A stretch of DNA of 64,000 bases, from NCBI GenBank assembly GCA_021234155.1, contig JAJEKV010000037.1, positions 1,916,171 through 1,980,170 on the forward strand. The letters are read 5' to 3'. The stretch comes from Isoetes taiwanensis. Lineage: Eukaryota; Streptophyta; Lycopodiopsida; Isoetales; Isoetaceae. Below are positions 20,816 through 32,000 of this stretch, in pieces. The position numbers and the translations under genes were made by a program. How positions within the stretch are numbered: the stretch's first letter is position 1; the number at the start of each line of letters is the position of its first letter. Under the pieces are notes generated by a model, which worked only from the letters and a program-made list of their open reading frames with translations, searched no databases and was not told the DNA's origin.

Positions 20816-20830
20816 GGCCCCTTCGGGGCC
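20816..20830. repeat. Perfect GC hairpin GGCCCCTTCGGGGCC
   Basis: A six-base GC stem closes on a TTC-type loop, directly preceded by a run of eight or more T. It is 15 bp past the foldback element. It resembles a hairpin terminator shape, but in a plant nucleus no function is implied. Confidence 0.6.
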
Positions 20831-21452
20831 TTAGGGGTAAAAGTTACCATAAAGATAGAGCAGATTGATCCCATTATTCTGAAAGTCATAAAGTTTACAA
20901 CACAAAGAAAACCCTCTGTTATTATGCTACATATTGTTACTTCCGCTACAACTATTTCTCTTTCACAATGACACCATTGTTTATCAATCCATATGATTTT
21001 GGATGCTCCATCTCTAGCTTAAAGGTAATGCATGATTCACCTTACGGTTCGATTAAAGTTCCAAACCTACAATATAAATGTATTCTTGTGGCCACTGTTT
21101 GACTGATCTGCGTGACATGGAAAAGGGCGTGGAATAATCCGCCTGTTGTGTGCATAAGAATCCGTTTGTTGATTGAAGCTAAAGGCTGGCTGCTATGAAC
21201 AATCCGGAAGCCAGAAATATCCAAGAGTTGAAAAAGCAAACAGAGGGCCTAAACTTGAATCTACAAAGAAATCATAGGAAGAAAACAAAAGGGGGTTTTG
21301 CAGCACTACATTGTAGAATCAGGAAACCAATACCTTGTAAAAAAACATTATGCTAACTGAAGAAACATTAAAAAACAAATACCTTTGTAAGTGTGAGCAA
21401 AGACTCCATCTCGTGGTAGTAAAATCCACTCCGGCAATAAGAATCCAAGAGG
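20831..21452. other. No gene recognised
   Basis: This is AT-rich DNA with a 20-bp word, CTGTTATTATGCTACATATT, at 20916-20935 that recurs exactly at 21765-21784, just where the minisatellite resumes. The two copies may mark the ends or a duplication of an inserted segment. Confidence 0.4.
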
Positions 21453-21606
21453 ACATGCACACACCATGCACACACATGCACACATGCACATGCACTTGCA
21501 CTTGCACTTGCACATGCAAGATACACATGCACATGCATATGAACATGCACATGCGCACACATGCACATGCACACACTTGCACAGTGTTCATGCACAAACA
21601 CATGCA
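21453..21606. repeat. CACATG/CACTTG microsatellite-like tract
   Basis: TGCACA, TGCACT and CACATG words alternate over about 150 bp. His- and Cys-rich ORFs on both strands across it are produced by the repeat and are not genes. Confidence 0.85.
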
Positions 21607-21785
21607 GAGAAAGACAACAACCCTCGGATTGTTCCAACCAACGAAAATCAACGGCCCATAAAGGGTGCACTCTAGAAATACTATTTAGTACACCTCAACG
21701 AATACAACAACGAAATCATAGAAAAACCATATGAAAAAGTGTATAAAAATCTAAAAGTAACCCCCTGTTATTATGCTACATATTC

Positions 21786-22090
21786 ACGCTACTGGGGGTA
21801 ATGAAGGAGTAATAGGAGGATTGCAATTTAGAACATGGGGATTTCTACTAAAAAACTGAGGAATGGGGGATGTCGAGAAATGGGGTAGCCAGGGTTAGTA
21901 GGGGTAATGAGGGAGCAATGAAGGATTGCAATTTACAATGGGGAATTGCAATTTAGAATGGGGGATAAGGTTAGTAAGGGTAATGAGGGCCTAATAGGGG
22001 AATTGCAATCTAGAATGAAGGGATGAGGATAATGGGGATGAGGAGAAATGGGGATTCACATGAAAAGGGAATGAAGGAAAAGGAGGATGA
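21786..22090. repeat. Minisatellite, ~105-bp unit, right part
   Basis: This has the same unit as 19858-20213: GATTGCAATTTAGAACATGG recurs, with degenerating copies toward 22090. It is the continuation of the array beyond the intervening DNA at 20214-21785. Confidence 0.7.
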
Positions 22091-23159
22091 GGATTATATT
22101 TAAGTTAATATTTCAGTGATTCTTGCTTTAGAAAGTGGGTGTTTTAGATTGCCAATTTGAAAACACCACTAATGTAACTAATAACATTTAAACCTTTGCA
22201 GTAATCTTATTCATATTTATTATACCAGTCAAAAGATTACATGTTGGTCCGTAAATGGTTAGATTAGCTCATACCCTAGAATCTTTGTATCATCATATGG
22301 CACAGGGATGAACTTTTGAACAAGAGAGTTAATAAATCTGGTCTTTCCAAAGGCTCCAAATCTAAGGAAAGGATCCATGCCTCTGTAAATGGATCTTTGT
22401 TACCTCGATAGAAGTAGTTTGCCTTGTAGTAACTCTTTAGCTCTCGAACAGATTCATGAACAAAGATTGTTGATATATTACCCTTGGGCTCTACATGGTT
22501 TTCATCAGTTAAGATGACACATAGTCTCCTTCTTTATATAGTTCCACAAAAAAGAACCTTCTTAAACTTGTAACTTTGCCTCTTCATAAGTGTTTGATCA
22601 TGTAAACCATTCAGCTCCATCACACAAGTCAAGTCTATAATCACCCCTTTTTGCTCACTCCTGGCTGATCCTATAACTATGCCCTTGTTCACAATGGCCT
22701 CCTTGCAGCCACAATGATTTGGAAGGTATTCTAACTTATCCATAATGCTATTTCTATTTCTAACTGGACATGAAGTGTAAATTGACTATTATGGCACCTT
22801 GGGTGATTTTAAGATGGAAAGGTGAAAACAATGGTGCCACAGGCATGATTTATTGTTGACATTTGAAGGTTTGCTTTGGCTTTGCATGGTATTTGTCGAT
22901 TTACACCTGGAAAATTAATGGTGGTCCAATCTAAGCAAGTATGAAGTGAAGACTGGGTTATGCACCTTTGGAGATTTTAGCACTCAATTAACAAAACAGT
23001 AGAGCCATGGGCATGATTAAATGTTGATAATTTAAGGTTGTTGATAATTTGGGCAGCTTGTGAAATTACAATTGTCAAAGTGGGATCTAATATCTGCAAC
23101 TCATAATGAGACATCTGGCAGCATGCAAAAATGGCAAAATATGCGTTTGTACATAATGC
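22091..23159. other. Mostly featureless AT-rich DNA
   Basis: Apart from the coding scrap at 22262-22745, I see nothing supportable. Phrases around 22800-22880 and 22965-23045 are loosely similar (GGCACCTTGGGTGATTTTAAG versus GCACCTTTGGAGATTTTAGC), suggesting an old local duplication. Confidence 0.35.
22262..22745 (-). pseudogene. Degraded unrecognised protein-coding fragment
   Basis: Three minus-strand pieces are collinear in different frames. ATG 22743 to 22534 contains VIIDLTCVMELNGLHDQTLM. A start-less open frame from about 22525 to 22400 contains STIFVHESVRELKSYYKANY. A third frame, about 22385-22262, contains DPFLRFGAFGKTRFINSLVQ. The pieces read like one protein broken by small indels. 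I do not recognise the family. A short GT...AG span near 22400 is too small to be an intron. Confidence 0.4.
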
Positions 23160-23356
23160 TCGATGTTTTTTTGCCGTAACCCTAGCCGTGGAGGACTTCC
23201 GGATTTACAATCAGATGCAGAGGAGGCTGAGCTAAATCGAAAGTGCGGCTCCTTTTGAAACCCTAGCTTTAACTCTTCTTCGAAGCTACAGCCATGCAGG
23301 CAGACGGTTTTGCCGGCTGGCAAAAAATGCAGAGATATCTTGTCTATTACATGTAA
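23160..23356 (+). other. Candidate 5' UTR and first exon of a plant gene
   Basis: AACCCTAGCC (near 23180) and AAACCCTAGC (near 23261) are telo-box-like motifs common in plant 5' UTRs. They precede GCCATGC at 23294, which opens 20 codons (MQADGFAGWQKMQRYLVYYM) to TAA at 23354-23356. GT dinucleotides inside could serve as a splice donor. Downstream DNA is T-rich, as plant introns are. No second exon was found, so this is a weak proposal. Confidence 0.25.
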
Positions 23357-23987
23357 ACTGGAGATCTGTGACCTTTTCTTCTACCTCTACGAAAATGGTC
23401 AGGTAGAACATTCATGTAGATTCTTTCTTGAAATTTATCTGTAAATAGATGATTAAGCTGTGTTTCTTAATCTGGATCCCGGTTTAGGGCTTTTTTCGGC
23501 ACTTATTCTCTAACGCAGGTGTATTTGCTTCCCTTTATAATGCGAATCCAGTGATGATCCTTTAGGCTGTGGCCTGGCAGGGCGATTCTCCGAACAAAGG
23601 CCATTGGTCAGACTGTTAGAATTGCTTAGAAGAACTGGGTAGTACATGGCAGACAGTGCTCAGTTAGAACGGCTGCCCAACATGGAAAATTGCATAGTTG
23701 AATCAAGAGGTTCATGTCGTATTTGCAGCCTTGCACTAGTGTCCCCAGGGCAAATGGGTTTCTAGCAAACACTGTGGAAATAAGGAGCTCTCCCAACAAT
23801 GAGGAGCACAAAAGTTCAGAGGGTTGACATTCGACCAAACCAGGTTCTATGCATGTTATAATTGTATTTATAATCTTCTTAGTTGTTTGCATGTATTACT
23901 ATTCTAGTGCTCAAATGTTGAAAAAATTGTTTAGGATCTTTAGTCCGGCCTTCAGCATTGTTCAAAGTCTCTCTATGTTTTTCAATT
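23357..23987. other. No gene recognised; intron-like or intergenic
   Basis: This is T-rich sequence. An 88-codon minus-strand ORF (23892-23626) shows no motif. Confidence 0.3.
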
Positions 23988-26013
23988 ATCTTATATTATA
24001 ATGTTGTGTAATGGACCGCACCCTAAATTGGACGGTCGAGGATTTGATTGACCAATGGTGGAGATGATGTGTGCGTGTCTTCAACTAAAATTTCATCTTG
24101 ACTATGGCTTCAATATGAAAGGGAAATGGAAAAAGGAAAAGGAAAAGGAAAAGGGAAAAGGCAAAGGGGAAAGGGGAAAGGGGAAAAGGGGAAGGAAGGG
24201 AAAAGGAAAACGATGAAAGGGAAAAGGGAAACATTTAAAAGGGAAGGGAAAAGGGAAAAAACGATGAAAGGGAAAAGGGAAAACTATGAAAGGGAAAAGG
24301 GAAAAGGGAAAAGGAAAAGGGGAAGGGAAAAGGAAAAAGATGAAAGGGAAAAGGGAAAAACGAAAAGGGAAAACGGAAAGGAAAAGGGAAAAGGAAAAGG
24401 AAATTCTTGGGGAAAAGGAAAACCATGAAAGGGAAAAGGAAAAAGGGAAACGGAAAAGGGGAAGGAAAAGGAAAAATGATGAAAGGGAAAAGGGAAAAGA
24501 GAAAAGGGAAAAGGAAAAGGGGAAGGAAAAGAAAAAACGATGAAAGGGAAAAGGAAAAGGGAAAAGGAAAAGGAAAAAGCGATGAAAAGGGAAAAGGGTG
24601 CAAGGAAAAGGGAAAAGGGAAAAGGAAGAGGGAAGGGAAAAGGAAAAAAATGAAAGGGAAAAGGAAGAGGGAAGGGAAAAGGAAAACGGCGGAAAGGGAA
24701 AAGGGAAAAGGGAAAAGGAAGAGGGGAAGGGAAAAGGAAAAAAACGATGAAAGGGAAAAAAAAAGGGAAAAAGGGAAAAAGGGAAAAGGAAAAGGAATAA
24801 AGGAAAGGTAAAAGGAAAAAGGAAAGAGAAGGAGAAAAGGAAAATGGAAAAGATAAAAAAAAAAATAGAAAAAGGAATAGAATAGGCGAGGGGAAAGGAA
24901 CGGAAAAAGAGCACCGCGAGAAGGGTAAGAAGTAAAGGTGAGAAAAGGAGAAAAAGGTAAGGAAAATAAGAAAAGGTTGCCAAAGTCTATGGGAAAAAAG
25001 AAAAGTAAAAAGGAAAAGAGAGGGGAAAAAGGGAAAAGAGAACTTGGGAAAAGGAACGAGAAAAGAGAAAAAATGAAAGGGCGTGAAAAAAGGGGAAAAG
25101 AGAAAGGGTGAAGAAAGAGAAAAAAGGAAAGCAAAAAGAGCATCGAGAAAAGGAAGAGGGAAAGGATGGAAAAATGAGGAAAAAGGTGGGGGGAAATTAG
25201 AATAGACAAAGGGTAGGGAGCAAGGAATAGGAAAAGAGGAAGGAGAAAAGGCACGAGAAAAAAAGGGAAGAGGGAAAAAAGGGTGAGGAAATAGAAGAAA
25301 GAAAGGAAAAGAGTATGGGAAAGGAAAAGAAAAAAAAAACAAGAAAGGAGAAAAGTGGAAAGGGAAAAAAAGGGAAGAAGATGGGGAAAAGAAGGAAAAA
25401 GGGTACATAAAAAAGTTGAGAAAAGGGAATGGAAAGAGGCATATGAAAAGCCCTTAAAGGGAACGGGAAAAGGAAAAATGTAAAGGAAGGGGAAAGAGAA
25501 AGGAAAAGGGAAAAGGGAACATCGCAAAGCAAAAGGGTGGGGAAAAGTATGAAAAGGGAATGGAAAGTTGAAAGGAAAAGGGAAGCGGAAAAAAGGAGAA
25601 GGAAAGCAAAAAAAAGAGCATGAGGAAAAGTTGGGAGAGAAATGGGAAAAGAGATGGGGAAAAGGGCACGTGGATCAAGAGGAAGAGGGTGGGGAAATGA
25701 AGAAAAGGGAACATGAAAAGGTAAGCAAAAGAGAACGAAAAAAATGCATGAGAAACGGGAAAGAGAAAAGGAAAAGGAAAAGGAAGAGGAAGGGGAAAAG
25801 GAAGGGAAAGAGAGTAGTGGAAAAATGGGAAGAGCGGGAAAGATAAAAAGGAAGGGAAAAGAAAATAAGAAAAGAGAAAGAAAAAAGGGAAAAGGGAAAG
25901 GGAAGGCAAAGGGAGGGAGAACGGGGTTAGAAAAAAAAAAGGGAGAATAAAAAAAGAAAGAAATTAAAGGTTCCTAATTTATGCCCAGCAAGGCTGGGTA
26001 CCATTACTAGTAA
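23988..26013 (+). repeat. 2.03-kb repeat unit with purine tract, copy 1
   Basis: The unit opens with ATCTTATATTATAATGTT and a non-purine leader of about 125 bp (including GGTCGAGGATTTGATTGACC), then becomes almost pure A/G on the + strand from about 24115 to 25975. It closes with AAATTAAAGGTTCCTA. Inside, a ~50-bp subunit built of GAAAGGGAAAAGGG and GATGAAAGG words repeats irregularly up to about 24,790; the second half is less periodic. The very long Phe/Pro/Ser (minus) and Lys/Gly/Glu (plus) ORFs are consequences of strand asymmetry. Mirror-symmetric purine tracts can form triplex (H-) DNA. Confidence 0.85.
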
Positions 26014-28013
26014 ATCTTATATTATAATGTTATAAGAATGGACCGCGACCCTAAATTGTCGGGTCGAGGATTTGATTGACCAATGGTTAATGATGTGCGC
26101 GTGTTCATCACTAAAAATTTCATCTTGACTATGGCTTCAATATGAAAGGGAAATGGAAAAAGGAAAAGGAAAAGGAAAAGGAAAAGGCAAAGGGAAAGGG
26201 GAAAGGGAAAGGGAAAGGGGAAAGGGGAGGGGAAGGGGAAGGAAAAGGAAAAAACGATGAAAGGGAAAAAGGAAATGAAAAGGGGAAGGGAAAAGGAAAA
26301 AAATGAAAGGGAAAAGGGAAAACTTATGAAAGGGAAAAGGAAAAGGGAAAAGGAAAAGGGGAAGGGAAAAGGAAAAAAAGATGAAAGGGAAAAGGGAAAA
26401 CGGAAAAGGAAAACGGAAAAGGGAAAAGGGAAAAGGGGAAAAGGAAAAATAAATTGGAAAAGGAAAAACCCGACGAAAAAGGAAAAAGGAAAAAGGGAAA
26501 CGAAAAGGGAAGGAAAAGGAAAAATGATGAAAGGGAAAAGGGAAAAGAGAAAAGGAAAAGGAAAAGGGAAGGGAAAAGGAAAAAAGCGATGAAAGGGAAA
26601 AAGGGAAAAGGGAAAAGGAAAAGGAAAAAAAATGAAAGGGAAAGGGAAAAGGGAAAAGGAAAAAGGGAAAAGGAAAGAGGGGAAGGGAAAAGGAAAAACG
26701 ATGAAAGGAAAAGGAAGAGGGGAAGGAAAAGGAAAAACGAACCCTGCTTTTAAAAAGGGAAAAGGGAAAAGGAAGAGGGAAGGGAAAAGGAAAAACGATG
26801 AAAGGGAAAAGGGAAAAGGGAAAAGGAAAAAAGGAAAAGGAATAAAGGAAAGGTAAAAATGAAAAAGGAAAGAGAAGGAGAAAAGGAAAATGGAAAGATA
26901 AAAGAAAATAGAAAAAGGAATAGAATAGGCGAGGGGAAAGGGAAAAAAAAAGAGCACCGCGAGAAGGGTAAACCTTTGAAAGGTGAGAAAAGGAGAAAAG
27001 GTAAGGAAAATAAGAAAAGGTTGGTAAAAGTCTATGGGAAAAAGAAAAGTAAAAAAAGGAAAAGAGAGGGGGAAAAGGGAAAAAGAGAACTTGGGAAAAG
27101 GGAACGAGAAAAAGAGAAAAAATGAAAGGGCGTGAAAAAAGGGGAAAAGAGAAAAGGGTGAAGAAAGAGAAAAAGGAAAGCAAAAAGAGCATCGAGAAAA
27201 AAGGAAGAGGGAAAGGATGGAAAAATGAGGAAAAAGGTGGGGGGAAATTAGAATAGACAAAGGGTAGAGAGCAAGGAATAGGAAAAAGGGGCCCAAGGGT
27301 GAGGGAAATAGAAGAAAGAAAGGGAAAAAATGTATGGGAAAGGGAAAAAAAAAAAAAGAAACAAGAATTTGGGAGAAAGTGGAAAGGGGAAAAAGGGGAA
27401 GAAGATGGGGAAAGAAGGAAAAGGGTCCATAAAAAAAGTTGAGAAAAAGGGAATGGAAAGAGGCATATAAAATTGTGAAAGGGAAGGAAAGGGAAAAATG
27501 GCTAAAGGAAGGGGGGGATTCTATAAGGAAAGGGAAAAAAACATCGCAGCTTCGGGGTGGGGAAAGTATGAAAAGGGAATGGAAAAGTTTTGGAAAAAGG
27601 GAAGCGGAAAAGGAGAATGGGAAAGCAAAAAGAAATGAGGAAAAAAAAAGGAGAGAGAAAACCCGCCATGGGAAAAGAGATGGGGAAAAGGGCACGGATC
27701 AAGAGGAAGAGGGTGGGGAAAGGAAGAAAAGGAACATGAAAAGGTAAGCAAAAGAGAGAACGAAAAAAAATGCATGAGAAACGGGAAAGAGAAAAGGAAA
27801 AGGAAAAGGAAGAGGAAGGAAAAGGAAAGGGAAAGAGAGTAAAGTGGAAAAATGGGAAGAGCTGGGAAAGATAAAAGGAAGGGAAAAGCTATCCTCGAAA
27901 AGAGAAAGAAAAAAAGGGAAAGGGGAAAGGGAAGGCAAAGGAGGGAGAACGGGTTAGAAAAAAAAAAAATGGAGAATAAAAAAAAAAGAAATTAAAGGTT
28001 CCTATATTTGGGA
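26014..28013 (+). repeat. 2.03-kb repeat unit with purine tract, copy 2
   Basis: This has the same order of landmarks as copy 1: the ATCTTATATTATAATGTT leader, GGTCGAGGATTTGATTGACC, the purine tract from about 26142, GAGCACCGCGAGAAGGGTAA (near 26952; copy 1 near 24910), GAATAGACAAAGGGTAG, and the AAATTAAAGGTTCCTA end near 27990. The copies differ by many small A- and G-run indels and a few block indels. They are in direct tandem orientation. Confidence 0.85.
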
Positions 28014-28038
28014 GTTGCCCGTTAGAAGGCCATGATCC
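28002..28038 (+). repeat. Short satellite-like scrap at the end of copy 2
   Basis: TATATTTGGGAGTTG, then a different 11 bases, then GGCCATGATCC matches two neighbouring blocks of the 348-bp satellite monomer in the same order. Copy 1 of the purine unit has different sequence here (TAATTTATGCCCAGC). It lies almost 1 kb left of the array proper. Confidence 0.55.
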
Positions 28039-28974
28039 ATTACTAGAAAACTTGCTAATGACCTTGAAATAGTCTGTACCATTTTTGCTTATAAGCTTGT
28101 TGGTGTCCAATTCGTTTGCAATTTTGCTTAGAAGGTTGCTACTGTGCTATTCCAGGATCTGCATCTCTAGAAATATAGGGATCTTGATGATCTAGATATA
28201 TTTAAACTTTCTACTGTTAAATATTTGTTCAGTTCTGTTGCATTCTTGCTAAGACATACTACTGCTAAATTGTAAATGATAATGCAGTCTGAGACTGAGG
28301 GGAGCCCAGCTTGTAACTAATTGCATTCTGCCCCTGATATAAATTAGCTTATGGATCTGTTTAGATTTCCTAAGAATAGTTAAATGTGGACAGCTGGCTT
28401 GATACATCATTTGCTAGTTGATCTCTTTTAATTGCTACGCATCCCTTGGATTGGGAATTTGCTTTTTAATATGGTTGCAGTAGATTGCTAATATCATAGT
28501 TGTCTCCTTAGCATTTTAGCTTTAAGATCCACTACTTCTACTTAGATCTGAGTTCATTTAGCTTTTCTAAGCTTATTATAACTTTTAATGACTAATTATT
28601 TGTTATTTGAATCGTAACCTCTTTAATATCTTCAGTTAATAGAGTCCATTAGCAGTATATTTGTAGCATATAACCTTTCACTAAATAACTAAATAATTTT
28701 GCTGATCTTTAGTGCCATAGCTAGATTAAAGTGAGCCAGATGAACCTCTAATTTCGTTGCTAGATTAAAGTGAGCCAGATGAACCTCTAATTTTGTTATC
28801 TTTCTGTTACATTCTGTTCTGGAAATAAGGAAAGATCAGATGAGATCAGTAAAAATACCAGACTTGCTTATAAGGTGTCCTTTATAACATTTCTTATCAA
28901 TTTCTAAATGACTCTTGCCTATATCACTAAAAAAATTTTAGTCCCATTGACTAGCTAGTTTATCCCACTACCTA
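28039..28974. other. AT-rich spacer left of the satellite
   Basis: This is T-rich, intron-like DNA with no ORF of note. A 39-bp unit starting GCTAGATTAAAGTGAGCC is directly repeated at 28720-28758 and 28759-28797 with one mismatch. CTAGCTAG-type words occur just before the array. Confidence 0.5.
28720..28797. repeat. 39-bp perfect-to-near-perfect tandem duplication
   Basis: The two adjacent copies differ at one base near their ends (TTTCGTT versus TTTTGTT). A simple recent duplication. Confidence 0.9.
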
Positions 28975-28988
28975 GCCCAACGGATGTG

Positions 28989-28999
28989 TGGTGAGTTGG
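28989..28999 (+). promoter_or_regulatory. Pol III box A in the first monomer
   Basis: TGGTGAGTTGG fits the box A consensus TRGYNNARNNGG. It lies 14 bp inside the first monomer, whose start abuts unrelated DNA, as expected for the 5' end of a tRNA-derived element. Confidence 0.65.
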
Positions 29000-29041
29000 T
29001 ATAGGCCTAGTAATGCCAAAATAAATGTGCACTTGGTCGGG

Positions 29042-29052
29042 GGTTCAAACCC
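29042..29052 (+). promoter_or_regulatory. Pol III box B in the first monomer
   Basis: GGTTCAAACCC fits the box B consensus GGTTCRANNCC at all fixed positions. It starts 53 bp after box A, within the spacing used by tRNAs and SINEs. Confidence 0.7.
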
Positions 29053-32000
29053 GGCCAGTGTATGTTTATATTTGGAAGTTTGTTACTGGGGTTATACGGC
29101 CATGATCCCCGACGTGGTAGAACTTGTGTCCTCCACTTTGTCTGCCATAAGGCAGCAGGATAAGCTCCACAATAATTGTGTGAGTATGCACCAGTAAAAA
29201 TTGGCTTCCATGTACACTGGGCTGGTATACTGGTTGTTGGCTAAAAATTTCCTGACTTCCTGAGGTGGGATTCTATCCCCGCCACAAAGTGTGCATGTAT
29301 GGCTAAAGTTTTGCCCAACGGATGTGTGGTGAGTTGGTATAGGCCTAGTAATGCCAAAATAAATGTGCACTTGGTCGGGGGTTCAAACCCGGCCAGTGTA
29401 TGTTTATATTTGGGAGTTGGTTACTGGGGTTATACGGCCATGATCCCCGACATGGTAGAACTTGTGTCTATACGTGTCCTCCACTTTGTCTGCCATAAGG
29501 CAGCAGGATAAGCTCCACAATAATTGTGTGAGTATGCACCAGTAAAAATTGGCTTCCATGTACAATGGGCTGGTATACTAGTTGTTGGCTAAAAATTTCC
29601 TGACTTCCTGAGGTGGGATTCTATCCTGCCTACAAAGTGTGCATGTATGGCTAAAGTTTTGCCCAACGGATGTGTGGTGAGTTGGTATAGGCCTAGTAAT
29701 GCCAAAATAAATGTGCACTTGGTCTGGGGTTCAAACCCCCAAAGGTATGTTTATATTTGGGAGTTGGTTATCGGGTTATACGGCCATGATCCCCGACATG
29801 GTAGAACTTGTGTCTATACGTGTCCTCCACTTTGTCTGCCATAAGGCAGCAGGATAAGCTCCACAATAATTGTGTGAGTATGCACCAGTAAAAATTGGCT
29901 TCCATGTACACTGGGCTGGTATACTAGTTGTTGGCTAAAAATTTCCTGACTTCCTGAGGTGGGATTCTATCCTGCCTACAAAGTGTGCATGTATGGCTAA
30001 AGTTTTGCCCAACGGATGTGTGGTGAGTTGGTATAGGCCTAGTAATGCCAAAATAAATGTGCACTTGGTCCGGGGTTCAAACCCCCGCCGCTATGTTTAT
30101 ATTTGGGAGTTGGTTAATCAAGTTATACGGCCATGATCCCCGACGTGGTAAACTTGTGTCTATAATGGTCCTCCACTTTGTCCCGCCATAAGGCAAAGAG
30201 GATAAGCTCCACAATAATTGTGTGAGTATGCACCAAGAAAAATTGGCTTCCATGTACACCGGGGGTATACCGGGTTGTTGGCTAAAAAAATTTCCACTTC
30301 CCGAGGTGGGATTCTATCCCCGCCTACAAAGTGTGCATGTATGGCTAAAGTTTTGCCCAACGGATGTGTGGTGAGTTGGTATAGGCCTAGTAATGCCAAA
30401 ATAAATGTGCACTTGGTCGGGGTTCAAACCCTATGCAGTGTATGTTTATATTTGGGAGTTGGTTACCGGGTTATACTACCATGATCCCCGACGGTAGAAC
30501 TTGTGTCTATACGTGTCCTCCACTTTGTTCCGCCATAAGGCAACAGGATAAGCTCCACAATAATTGTGTGAGTATGCACCAATGGTTTGGCTTCCATGAT
30601 AAGCTCCACAATAATTGGTATGCACCGGGTTGTTGGCTTCCAAATTTCCGGCTGGTACTACTTCGAGGTGGGATTCTATCCCCGCCTACAAAGTGTGCAT
30701 GTATGGCTAAAGTTTTGCCCAACGGATGTGTGGTGAGTTGGTATAGGCCTAGTAATGCCAAAATAAATGTGCACTTTGGTCTGGGGTTCAAACCCGCCGC
30801 TGTATGTTTATATTTGGGAGTTGGTTATCAAGTTATACGCCATGATCCCCACGGTAGAACTTGTGTCCTCCACTTTGTCCTAAGGCAAAGGATAAGCTCC
30901 ACAATAATTGTGTGAGTATGCACCAAAAAATTGGCTTCCATGTACACCGTCCTGAGGTGGGATTCTATCCTGCCTACAAAGTGTGCATGTATGGCTAAAG
31001 TTTTGCCCAACGGATGTGTGGTGAGTTGGTATAGGCCTAGTAATGCCAAAATAAATGTGCACTTGGTCGGGGTTCAAACCCGCCAGTGTATGTTTATATT
31101 TGGGAGTTGGTTACTGGGGTTATACGGCCATGATCCCCGACGTGGTAGAACTTGTGTCTATATGTGTCCTCCACTTTGTCTGCCATAAGGCAGCAGGATA
31201 AGCTCCACAATAATTGTGTGAGTATGCACCAGTAAAAATTGGCTTCCATGTACACTGGGCTGGTATAATCGCTTGTTGGCTAAAAATTTCCCCGACTTCC
31301 TAGGTGGGATTCTATCCCCGCCTACAAAGTGTGCATGTATGGCTAAAGTTTTGCCCAACGGATGTGTGGTGAGTTGGTATAGGCCTAGTAATGCCAAAAT
31401 AAATGTGCACTTGGTCAGGGGTTCAAACCCGACCAGTATGTTTATATTTGGGAGTTGGTTACTGGGGTTATACGGCCATGATCCCCGACGTGGTAGAACT
31501 TGTGTCTATACGTGTCCTCCACTTTGTCTGCCATAAGGCAAAGTGCAGGATAAGCTCCAAAATAATTGTGTGAGTATGCACCAAAGAAAAATTGGCTTCC
31601 ATGTACACCGGGCTGGTATAATCGTTGTTGTTGGCTAAAAATTTCCCCGACTTCCCCGTGGGATTCTATCCCCGCCTACAAAGTGTGCATGTATGGCTAA
31701 AGTTTTGCCCAACGGATGTGTGGTGAGTTGGTATAGGCCTAGTAATGCCAAAATAAATGTGCACTTGGTCGGGGTTCAAACCCGCCCAAAGGTGTATGTT
31801 TATATTTGGGAGTTGGTTACCGGGGTTATAATACCATGATCCCCGACGTGGTAGAACTTGTGTCTATACGTGTCCTCCACTTTGTCTCGCCATAAGGCGT
31901 CAGGATAAGCTCCACAATAATTGTGTGAGTATGCACCAAGAAAAATTGGCTTCCATGTACACCGGCTGGTATACCGGGTTGTTGGCTAAAAATTTCCTAA

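Noticed and set aside
21350-21675. His/Cys-rich ORFs over the CACATG tract
   Set aside because: They are created by the microsatellite words and overlap on both strands.
24102-25909. Very long Phe/Pro/Ser ORFs (up to 430 codons) on the minus strand and Lys/Gly/Glu ORFs on the plus strand, repeated at 26022-27938
   Set aside because: They are forced by a nearly pure-purine strand, which cannot form TAA/TAG/TGA in most pyrimidine-strand frames. The overlapping frames are equally open and composition is low-complexity.
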